Below, in pieces: positions 1-6,011 of a stretch of 8,056 nucleotides of DNA. Positions within the stretch are counted from its first letter, which is position 1, and every line of letters starts with the position of its first letter. Origin of the DNA: Opitutia bacterium (lineage in GTDB: Bacteria; Verrucomicrobiota; Verrucomicrobiia; Opitutales; Seribacteraceae); NCBI GenBank assembly GCA_018695085.1, contig JABHOU010000083.1, positions 1-8,056 on the forward strand, written 5' to 3'. A model generated the notes under the pieces. That model saw only the letters and a list, made by a program, of their open reading frames with translations. It ran no database searches and was not told the origin of the DNA. Position numbers and translations under genes: made by a program.

Positions 1-441
1 CTGCCAATCGCGAGCGCTCACGTCGTTGGCGCAAACATAGCCCAACACGTAATCGAGAGCTTCCTCCTTCGTAACGTTCTTGCAAGGTCGACCGATCACG
101 ACTCCGAGCTCACCCTCGTAGTCCACCATGTCGCTCCTCAGGAATCGCGGAAGCACGATGGGAGCCCCGGGATCCTGAATGGCCGTGGCGGCCTTCATGA
201 ATATCATCGGGTGCTTGGGTGGTTCCTCACCGGACTCCTGGGCATGTGCCTTGTAATTGAGACCCACGCAATAAATGCAGCGAAAGTCGACGGGAGAGAG
301 AATCTTGCCCGGGTCGGCAGGATCGTCGGTAGCCGAGAATCCACCTTTTTCGTTTTGACGAATCACGAACATCAAGCCCTCGTCGTCAATGCGACCGAAC
401 CCGAGTTCGCCCTTCCTGTCCAGATATCGAATAATCTTCAC
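1..441 (-). CDS. Fumarylacetoacetate hydrolase (FAH) family protein, N-terminal part
   Basis: The 147 visible codons begin at a GTG and stay open to the left edge, so the C-terminal part of the catalytic domain is outside the window. The product starts MKIIRYLDRKGELGFGR, a typical opening for this family. Residues 58-70 carry the pattern CVGLNYKAHAQES, in which H66 and E69 match the family's H-x-x-E lid motif. The metal site is visible as E109 and E111 in DYEGELGVVIG and D140 in CANDVSARDWQ. FAH-fold enzymes hydrolyse, hydrate or decarboxylate beta-diketo or 2-oxo acids with a divalent metal in the cytoplasm; the substrate cannot be told from this fragment. The GTG lies 9 bases after the purS stop, which is in the same frame and blocks any start further upstream. 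No strong ribosome binding site is seen, so translational coupling to purS is likely. Family assignment is firm; the exact reaction is unknown. Confidence 0.93.
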   Translation of the reverse strand, partial: MKIIRYLDRKGELGFGRIDDEGLMFVIRQNEKGGFSATDDPADPGKILSPVDFRCIYCVGLNYKAHAQESGEEPPKHPMIFMKAATAIQDPGAPIVLPRFLRSDMVDYEGELGVVIGRPCKNVTKEEALDYVLGYVCANDVSARDWQ

Positions 442-450
442 CGCGAAAAT

Positions 451-690
451 CTAATCGATCTCGTAGCGGAAGTCCTCGATGATCGGATTGCTCAGCAGCC
501 CGTCGCACAGCTCATCGAGTTTCTTGCGAGTGTCGGGGCCGTCCTCCCCGTCCATCTCGAAGGTGATTGTCTTGCCGACTCTCACTCCTTGGGCGGAAGC
601 ATGACCCAAGCTTTTCATTGCGTGCTCCACGGCGGCCCCTTGGGGATCCAACACCGTGGGTTTGGGAGAAACAAATACCGTTACCTTCAC
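451..690 (-). CDS. purS: Phosphoribosylformylglycinamidine synthase subunit PurS
   Basis: This encodes a 79-residue protein, the usual length for PurS. PurS is the small subunit that joins the amidotransferase PurQ and the synthetase PurL in the three-part FGAM synthase (fourth step of de novo purine synthesis, cytoplasmic). Recognisable blocks are MKVTVFVSPKPTVLDPQG at the start, then AVEHAMKSLGH, VRVGKTITFEM and CDGLLSNPIIEDFRYEI at the end. I chose the GTG at 688-690 because the product then begins at the conserved first beta strand (MKVTVFV). A TTG 30 bases upstream in the same frame would add ten residues that PurS proteins normally lack. A short AGGT lies about 7 bases before the GTG. 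The gene follows the recombinase gene after 73 bases and precedes an FAH-family gene by 9 bases. purQ and purL are not in the window; purQ could lie past the left edge. Confidence 0.93.
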   Translation of the reverse strand: MKVTVFVSPKPTVLDPQGAAVEHAMKSLGHASAQGVRVGKTITFEMDGEDGPDTRKKLDELCDGLLSNPIIEDFRYEID

Positions 691-763
691 GGGCAAACCT
701 AATGAGCGCCCTTCACCCAACCTTTCAAACCTATTTTGCGCACAAGGCGAAAAAGTTGTTAAC

Positions 764-1726
764 TTAACCCTTCAAACGGTTGCGAGGATGATAGGCCGCA
801 TGATCGTCCAAAAGTCGCTCTCCCTCAATGTGGGTGTAGATTTGCGTGGTCCCGATGTCGGCGTGACCAAGCATTTCCTGCACGGCGCGAATATCAGCGC
901 CGCCCATCAACAAATGTGTGGCGAAGGAATGACGAAGAATGTGAGGAGTAACGTTTTTCTCGATTCCGGCTTTGCGCGCATAATCCTTGACCAGCACCCA
1001 GACCATCTTCCGGGAAATCCCCTTGCCGCGCATGCTCAAGAACAATTCGCCGCCCGTTCCGTCCTTTACTAGATGAGGTCGCCCGCCATGCAAATAGTTT
1101 CGAATGGCTTGAGCCGCCTGCGTTCCAACAGGCACCACTCGCTCCTTGGAGCCTTTTCCGAAGACTCGGGCAAACCCTTCGTCGCAATCGACCGAGGTCA
1201 TGGGCAACATGCAAATTTCCGACACTCGCAACCCGCTCCCGTACATGAGCTCGAAGATTGCCTTGTCTCGCTTGCCGAGAGGAACGTTCGTGTCGGGCGC
1301 CTCCAAAAATTTCTCCATTTCCTCGATCCCCAGCATGTCGGGCAAATGCCGATGCTTCCTCGGGTTGGATAGAAGCTCGGTGAAATCGTCCTCGCGCAAG
1401 CTCTCGGCCACGAGAAAACGAGCCATCATCCGAACTGCGGATAACTTTCGAGCTAGGCTGGCCACTGCGTATCCGCCTCTAGTCAGATCGGCGAGCCAAG
1501 CCGAAACGTCCTCACCGGCCGTGCTTCGCCAGTCGCCCACCCCCCGTTCCGTAAGAAAACAGGAACATTGCGCGAGATCTTGCTCATACGAGGACACCGT
1601 ATTGTCCGCCAACCCCTTCTCCAATTGAATTGAGACCAAAAAGGCGCTCAAGTCGGGCTCGAAGGCGGGTGGAGGTTCGAGTGGTTCCGCTCCCTCGACT
1701 CGTTTCAAGGCGGTTGCTCCTCCCAT
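764..1726 (-). CDS. xerD: Site-specific tyrosine recombinase XerD/XerC
   Basis: The 320-residue product is slightly longer than the usual 295-305 residues because of a 20-odd residue Pro/Glu-rich N-terminal lead. Residues about 25-110 form the SAM-like core-binding domain (LEKGLADNTVSSYEQDL, SLARKLSAVRMMARFL). Residues about 130-315 form the catalytic domain with the full set: R167 in YGSGLRVSE, K191 in GKGSKERVVPV, H262 and R265 in HILRHSFATHLL, H288 in LGHADIGTTQIYTH, and nucleophile Y297. The spacing between these residues matches Escherichia coli XerD. Such proteins resolve chromosome dimers at dif with a partner recombinase and FtsK. XerD is preferred over XerC from overall resemblance, but the paralogue cannot be settled without a comparison. 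The ATG follows the transglycosylase stop by 10 bases, so the two are probably co-transcribed. No att-like repeats or phage genes are nearby, arguing for a housekeeping role. Confidence 0.93.
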   Translation of the reverse strand: MGGATALKRVEGAEPLEPPPAFEPDLSAFLVSIQLEKGLADNTVSSYEQDLAQCSCFLTERGVGDWRSTAGEDVSAWLADLTRGGYAVASLARKLSAVRMMARFLVAESLREDDFTELLSNPRKHRHLPDMLGIEEMEKFLEAPDTNVPLGKRDKAIFELMYGSGLRVSEICMLPMTSVDCDEGFARVFGKGSKERVVPVGTQAAQAIRNYLHGGRPHLVKDGTGGELFLSMRGKGISRKMVWVLVKDYARKAGIEKNVTPHILRHSFATHLLMGGADIRAVQEMLGHADIGTTQIYTHIEGERLLDDHAAYHPRNRLKG

Positions 1727-1736
1727 GGCGCCGGCC

Positions 1737-2261
1737 CTAATCCGAGGGAGTTTTCACGGGACGTATTTCGCCCGCAAAAATTTTGCGGTATATTCGGTTT
1801 TTCGGGGTCTTCATCTTGCTCACGAGAAACCCCTGCTTCCGCAAGGCCCCGTAACCATAGCGATAACTCGCGGCTAGCCTAGGATAATTGAAAACGTTGG
1901 CCTTGCCCAGCATGCCCTTCAACTTCCCCAAGTAACCCGTGCCCACCTCCACGTTCGTCTCCCAGTTAAAGGCGAGACGATAGTTTTTGTCGGTGACGTC
2001 CTTCCACGCGCCCTCGGTCAACTGCATCATACCGCGAGCCACCGAAGTCTCGGCATTCGCGTTCAGGCTGCTCTCGGCATGGCAGACGGCGTATACGAAA
2101 GCCGGATCCAGACCGTGCTTGCTCGCTTCTTTCTTCACTTTCGGCCACACCTTTTTCGCAGGAATGAAATTCTTGCCCCGGTCAATCACTCCACACGAGG
2201 AAATCGCCCCAAGGGCAATTACGAAAACCAACCCTTTTCCAACCAAAAATCTCCGCCTCAC
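1737..2261 (-). CDS. Lipoprotein lytic transglycosylase, SLT (GH23) domain
   Basis: With the GTG at 2259-2261 the product is 174 residues. It has a positively charged start (MRRRF), a hydrophobic stretch at 10-20 and a lipobox ISSC ending at C23, so it is predicted to be an outer-membrane or periplasmic lipoprotein. A TTG 12 bases upstream (2271-2273) is an alternative start that adds four residues; the GTG gives the cleaner signal peptide. Residues about 40-140 form a compact SLT domain. E63 in AVCHAESSLNANAE is the expected catalytic acid, followed by ARGMMQLTEGAW in place of the usual G-x-MQ block and by NWETNVEVGTGYLGKL. The family cleaves the MurNAc-GlcNAc bond of peptidoglycan, forming 1,6-anhydro ends. 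The usual AAYN-G motif is replaced by AASYRYG, so the late part of the active site is atypical. The C-terminus is short and basic with no second domain. The xerD-like gene follows after 10 bases. Confidence 0.85.
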   Translation of the reverse strand: MRRRFLVGKGLVFVIALGAISSCGVIDRGKNFIPAKKVWPKVKKEASKHGLDPAFVYAVCHAESSLNANAETSVARGMMQLTEGAWKDVTDKNYRLAFNWETNVEVGTGYLGKLKGMLGKANVFNYPRLAASYRYGYGALRKQGFLVSKMKTPKNRIYRKIFAGEIRPVKTPSD

Positions 2262-2279
2262 CCCATCAATCAAGCGCCA

Positions 2280-2310
2280 CTTAAACGGACAGGCAAGAAT
2301 TTTGGGTCAA
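2280..2310 (-). promoter_or_regulatory. Possible sigma70-like promoter for the transglycosylase-xerD pair
   Basis: Read on the minus strand, TTGACC (2305-2310) matches five of six bases of a -35 box. After 19 bases TTTAAG (2280-2285) matches four of six bases of a -10 box. The long spacer and the very short leader it would leave before the GTG make it weak. It is the only promoter-like pair I see in the 57-base gap after the antiporter operon. Confidence 0.25.
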
Positions 2311-2326
2311 AATACTCGTTCCGAGT
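2299..2326 (-). terminator. Two adjacent short inverted repeats after the antiporter operon, possible weak terminator
   Basis: Directly after the last antiporter gene, the minus strand reads ACTCG-GAA-CGAGT (2314-2326) followed at once by ATTTTG-ACC-CAAAAT (2299-2313). The first is a 5-base stem whose 3' side runs into a short T run, as in a minimal intrinsic terminator. The stem is short and the T run is only four bases, so termination would be inefficient. The second repeat overlaps the candidate -35 box, so a regulator site is an alternative reading. Confidence 0.25.
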
Positions 2327-2330
2327 TAGG

Positions 2331-4178
2331 TTAAATGGAAAGAGGAGGGAACAGTATCGGATAAATCCAAGCCAAGACTAGAAAGCCCAGCAGGAACAGG
2401 ATGCCGAAGAGAGCGGTCAGGCCAACGGGATGGATGCCGGTAGTAGCTTGTTTTTCGAGATCGGCCTCGGTTTCCTCATCCGATTTACCGGGATAGAAGC
2501 CGAGCGCCTGCAGAGGTTGGGAAAGCCACTTGGCCATGATGCCCGGTCCATCGGCAGTGAAGGCGGAAAACTTGCCCGCGACCCCACCCACGAAGAAGGC
2601 GTGGGCCTTCTCGTTTAGTCCGTTCCAGAAGGTGGCCATGGAACTCGAGAAGAGACGGCCGCCCTTGCGGTAGACGTAATCGATGTCCAGGTTTACCGAC
2701 TTCAGTTCAGGCGGGTACTGCTTCCAGAGGTTGAGGAGAGTGAAGGCAAGGGCGGAAAAAAGAAGGATTTCGGTCTGAGTCACGACGTGGGTTGCGTCGT
2801 AAGGGTGATAACCCGCGGCCCCACCGGGGAGCATGGCGTAGAGCCAGTCGGGATTGCAACCGATGAAGATGCACATAAAGGCGGCAAACCCCATGGCCAG
2901 AAGCATGTTTACGGGTGCCTCCTTGGGTCGGAGACCGGAATCGTGTGCGAAGAAGGCGAAGAAGGGAATCTTTATGCCTGCATGGTGAAAAACCCCCGCC
3001 GAGGCGAACAAGAGACAGAGCCAGACCACATGGTGCCCGTGGGCGGCTGCCTCCGCCATAATAATAGATTTGCTGACGAAGCCACTGAATAGAGGAAATG
3101 CGGATATGGAGGCTGCCCCCACTATGCAGAAGGCGGTGGTGAGCGGCATGGTCCGGTAAAGGCCGCCCAGCTCGGAACCGCGCATTTCTCCCGTGCGATG
3201 GAGGACGGCTCCCATGCTCATAAAGAGCAGACCCTTGAAAAGAACATCGTTGAAGGCATGGGCGAGAGAGCCGTCGATGGAAAGCTCGGTACCGATTCCG
3301 ATTCCGACCACCATGAAGCCGATCTGGTTGATCATGCTGTAACCGAGAACGCGGCGCAGGTCGTTCTCGATAACGGCGTAGAAGATCGGGAACATGGCCA
3401 TGACGGCTCCGATCGTAATTAAGATCTCAGCGCCCGGGAAAAGTCGGGCAAGCACGCAAATAGCCGCCTTGGTAGTAAAAGCGGAAAGGAAGACCGCTCC
3501 CGTGGGGGTGGATTCGGGATAACCGTCCGTGAGCCAAACGTGCAGGCAAGGAAAGGCGCACTTCACTCCGATTGCCAGCAGAATGAGCTGGGCTCCGGCA
3601 TCTCCGCCCGACAGGAGTTCGGTGAGCGATACGAGGGCAAAGGGATCGGCATCTCCTGAGGCGTACCGAAAGGCGATGCCCGCTAGAAGCAACAAACCGG
3701 ACAGGACGTGAAAGAAGAGATAGCGAAAGCCCGCATTTTCCGAACGCTCGGTCTTGCGGCCCCAGATCTGGAAGACGGAGGTTATGGCCAAGGCTTCCCA
3801 CCAAAGAAAAAGGGAGAGCAGATCGCCGGCGAAAGCAACCCCTACGGCGCTAGCGGCATAAAGCAAACCCATGGAAATTTGCCAAGGGTCCTTGAGGTGA
3901 AAGGAGTACAACCCGCCAATGAAAGCGGCCAGATGGAAGAGGTAGCCGAAGAGGATCGACTGCTTGTCGACGTTGACGGAAATGATTTCCTGACCAAAAC
4001 AAGATATGATGGAACTCGAACCCGACTCCAACTGGGAAACAACCCAAAAGCCGAGAAGAGGAGCCGCGACCATGAGAGCTCCTGCATAGCGACCACGAAT
4101 AAAAATGGTCACCAACCCGCCGATGAGAAGGGCAAGAGCAGGATGCGCGGAAATTTCTGATGCGGCGAGAAAACTCAT
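2331..4178 (-). CDS. MrpD/NuoL-like proton-translocating antiporter subunit with long C-terminal extension
   Basis: The 615-residue integral membrane protein is the largest of the three pump-like subunits here. It carries the core of the proton-conducting transporter family (MrpA/MrpD/NuoL/M/N). E128 lies in LFLWWEALAITSVF (TM5 type), K206 in GVKCAFPCLHVWL (TM7), K237 in SAFTTKAAICVLARLF (TM8) and K370 in LFSGFVSKSIIM (TM12). The TM11 relay reads H307, D311, K315 (HAFNDVLFKGLLF). After about residue 480 comes a largely polar, amphipathic stretch of about 105 residues, then a final membrane helix at about 587-610. This recalls the lateral helix plus last TM of NuoL, which is also about 613 residues. 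The start ATG is 4 bases after the stop of the 103-residue protein gene, with GGGAG 10 bases upstream. It is expected to carry protons, and possibly to exchange Na+ or K+, inside a larger complex; the ion cannot be read from sequence. Confidence 0.9.
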   Translation of the reverse strand: MSFLAASEISAHPALALLIGGLVTIFIRGRYAGALMVAAPLLGFWVVSQLESGSSSIISCFGQEIISVNVDKQSILFGYLFHLAAFIGGLYSFHLKDPWQISMGLLYAASAVGVAFAGDLLSLFLWWEALAITSVFQIWGRKTERSENAGFRYLFFHVLSGLLLLAGIAFRYASGDADPFALVSLTELLSGGDAGAQLILLAIGVKCAFPCLHVWLTDGYPESTPTGAVFLSAFTTKAAICVLARLFPGAEILITIGAVMAMFPIFYAVIENDLRRVLGYSMINQIGFMVVGIGIGTELSIDGSLAHAFNDVLFKGLLFMSMGAVLHRTGEMRGSELGGLYRTMPLTTAFCIVGAASISAFPLFSGFVSKSIIMAEAAAHGHHVVWLCLLFASAGVFHHAGIKIPFFAFFAHDSGLRPKEAPVNMLLAMGFAAFMCIFIGCNPDWLYAMLPGGAAGYHPYDATHVVTQTEILLFSALAFTLLNLWKQYPPELKSVNLDIDYVYRKGGRLFSSSMATFWNGLNEKAHAFFVGGVAGKFSAFTADGPGIMAKWLSQPLQALGFYPGKSDEETEADLEKQATTGIHPVGLTALFGILFLLGFLVLAWIYPILFPPLSI

Positions 4179-4182
4179 CGGT

Positions 4183-4494
4183 TCATTTCTCCCAGTAGTC
4201 TTCGTCTCTCATGAGCACGCGTTGACCGTTTAAACTGCGAAGGGCCTTAGCCAGAAAGACCAATACCGAACATGCGACGAAACCATAAATGCCGTAAAAG
4301 GAGGGCAAGGTTTCGGAACTCTCGAGAAGGCTGCCGTCGTGAAAAGCAGCGTGCTTGTGCCAACCGATGCTGAGAACGACGTCGATCAAGATGATGAGGC
4401 CGCACAGCCAATAGAAGCCGCGGATGAATTTCCTTACGTTGTCGGGGTCGTCCAGCCAGCGCTTGGGTTCGTCTTTCGGTGGTTTCTTTGCCAT
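4183..4494 (-). CDS. Small two-helix membrane protein in the antiporter operon
   Basis: The 103-residue protein has a charged, Lys/Asp/Pro-rich N-terminus (1-24) and a first membrane helix at about 27-45. A short loop with H46, H48 and H52 follows, then a second helix at about 66-86 (FYGIYGFVACSVLVFLAKAL). The charged tail ends in LMRDEDYWEK. Positive charges flank both outer ends, which places both termini in the cytoplasm and the His-containing loop outside. I do not recognise it as MrpE, F or G: MrpF and MrpG have three helices. Its position between two pump subunit genes, its 25-base and 4-base gaps, and its good ribosome binding site argue that it is a genuine accessory subunit of the complex. 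From memory, proteins ending in a similar MRDEDYY-like tail occur beside other Mrp-like operons, but I cannot verify this. No catalytic role can be assigned. Confidence 0.85.
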   Translation of the reverse strand: MAKKPPKDEPKRWLDDPDNVRKFIRGFYWLCGLIILIDVVLSIGWHKHAAFHDGSLLESSETLPSFYGIYGFVACSVLVFLAKALRSLNGQRVLMRDEDYWEK

Positions 4495-4501
4495 GACGTT
4501 T

Positions 4502-4508
4502 ACTTCCT
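4502..4508 (-). promoter_or_regulatory. Ribosome binding site of the 103-residue membrane protein
   Basis: AGGAAGT on the minus strand sits 7 bases before the ATG at 4492-4494. It is the best Shine-Dalgarno match in the operon and supports both the start and the reality of this small gene, which has a 25-base leader of its own. Confidence 0.6.
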
Positions 4509-4519
4509 ATGCTACTAAA

Positions 4520-6010
4520 TCAATTGGCCAGACCCGCTAGACTGAGCAGGACGTCGGAAAACAGGAACAGGCCGAAACAGCCCAAAGCCGTACAAGAAAG
4601 AGGGACCACGCATTGCCAAGGAGCTTCTTGAATGCCGCCCTCCCCTTCCTTCTCGTCCTCGGTTCGAAAAAAGGCGCTTACCGCCACGGGAAGAAGATAG
4701 AAAACATTCAAGAGCGAACTGACGAGCAGGACGACCACAACCCATACGTAGTCGCGGTCGAGAGCGCCGAGCACCAAGTACCATTTGCTAACGAATCCCC
4801 CAAGGGGCGGCAAGCCGATCACGCTGAGAGAACCGATTAGGAAAGCAGCCATGGTGAAGGGCATCTTGCGACCGAGGCCGCGGAGTTCGCTTACGTATTT
4901 CTTGCCCGAAGCGACGAGAATGGCTCCCGCGCAGAAGAACAGGGTGATCTTGCCGCAGGCATGCATCGCAATATGGAGGACAGCCCCGCCCATGCCTTGC
5001 TTGGTGGCGAGGGTGGCCCCAAGCACGACGTAACCGAGTTGACCGATGGTGGAAAACGCGAGACGGCGTTTCAGGTTGTCCTGGGATAGAGCGATCAGGG
5101 AAGATATGAGGATGGTGGCGCAGGCGATCCAGACCATGATTTGCTCTCCGTCGAGAGCTTGGAGAACCTCGATACCGAAGATGTCGGAATAAACCCGAAT
5201 GACGCAGAATACGCCGACCTTTACCACGGCCACGGCATGAAGCAGCGCGGAAACGGGAGTGGGCGCCACCATGGCGTTCGGCAACCAAGAGTGGAAAGGC
5301 ATGAGCCCGGCCTTGGCGAAACCGAAAGTGAACAGCAGTAGCAGCACGATTTGCGTGGTGCCGGAAAATTGCTCGGACATGGAATTGCCGGCGAGAAAAT
5401 CCATCGCTCCTTGTCCGCCATCCAACCAAACGTAGCACCAGCTCAAGGCAGGCAAAAGCAAACAGAGGGAAGTGAATAGAAGGTAACTGAGGTAGGTACG
5501 ACCACCCTTGCGGGCTTCCTTGTCCTGCATGTGGGTGACTAATGGATAGGTCGAGACCGACAGCATCTCGTAGAAGAAATAGATGGTGAGCAGGTTGGCC
5601 GAGAAAGCCACGCCCATGGTGGCGCATAGGGAAACGCCGAAAAAGGAATAGAAACGCGTCTGGGTGTGCTCGTGCAAGCCACGCATGTAGCCGATGGCGT
5701 AGAGCGAAGTGGCGATCCACAGCACCGAGGCCACCGCCGCGAAGATGAGCCCAAATCCATCAACCCGCAGGAGCATGGGGACGTTGGTGAAGATTTGCCA
5801 GACGTGGAACTCCACCACGTTACCCGCCAACACGAGCGGAGTAAGCGAAAGCACGACGCTCGCCTGCACGAGACCGGCGAGGAGGGTGAAGATTTCGCGC
5901 AGGTTCTTTCGTTTTTCACCCGACCAGGCGATCGCGACCACCGCCACCATGGGAGTAAGCACCGCAATGAGCGGGCGTACGTCGTTGACCACAGTCGGTT
6001 CGGCTACCAT
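4520..6010 (-). CDS. MrpD/NuoM-like proton-translocating antiporter subunit
   Basis: The 496-residue, many-helix membrane protein has the usual length of MrpD and NuoM/N (about 490-510). All signature charges are present: E148 in YFFYEMLSVSTYPL (TM5), K233 in FGFAKAGLMPFHSWLPNAM (TM7), H258 and K264 in LLHAVAVVKVGVF (TM8), and K409 in LGGFVSKWYLVLG (TM12). The TM11 relay is complete as H346, H350, K354 (HIAMHACGKITLFF). Among the three pumps it has the most canonical set of residues. It is expected to form one proton channel of a membrane-embedded antiporter complex. Its ATG is one base after the TGA of the preceding mrpD-like gene, with AGGA about 13 bases upstream, so translation is probably coupled. 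The C-terminal part holds an acidic loop (EDEKEGEGG, 451-459) before the last helix. MrpD, NuoM and NuoN cannot be told apart with confidence, but the MrpC-like neighbour favours the Mrp branch. Confidence 0.92.
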   Translation of the reverse strand: MVAEPTVVNDVRPLIAVLTPMVAVVAIAWSGEKRKNLREIFTLLAGLVQASVVLSLTPLVLAGNVVEFHVWQIFTNVPMLLRVDGFGLIFAAVASVLWIATSLYAIGYMRGLHEHTQTRFYSFFGVSLCATMGVAFSANLLTIYFFYEMLSVSTYPLVTHMQDKEARKGGRTYLSYLLFTSLCLLLPALSWCYVWLDGGQGAMDFLAGNSMSEQFSGTTQIVLLLLFTFGFAKAGLMPFHSWLPNAMVAPTPVSALLHAVAVVKVGVFCVIRVYSDIFGIEVLQALDGEQIMVWIACATILISSLIALSQDNLKRRLAFSTIGQLGYVVLGATLATKQGMGGAVLHIAMHACGKITLFFCAGAILVASGKKYVSELRGLGRKMPFTMAAFLIGSLSVIGLPPLGGFVSKWYLVLGALDRDYVWVVVVLLVSSLLNVFYLLPVAVSAFFRTEDEKEGEGGIQEAPWQCVVPLSCTALGCFGLFLFSDVLLSLAGLAN

Positions 6011-6011
6011 G

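Noticed and set aside
211..702. Plus-strand open frame opposite the FAH and purS genes
   Set aside because: Both minus-strand genes are strongly recognisable; this frame has no family features and spans their junction.
764..1726. Tyrosine recombinase as a sign of a phage or genomic island
   Set aside because: The sequence is XerD/XerC-like at every motif, sits beside housekeeping genes, and has no att repeats, tRNA, excisionase or phage genes around it.
4788..5720. A 310-codon minus-strand frame overlapping the 496-residue antiporter gene
   Set aside because: It is an out-of-frame reading of a clear family member, rich in Arg, His and Pro as expected from a frame shift of GC-rich codons.
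4520..6010. DabB-type subunit of a dissolved inorganic carbon pump
   Set aside because: DabB works with a large DabA protein encoded next to it; no DabA-like gene is present, and the neighbours are further pump subunits.
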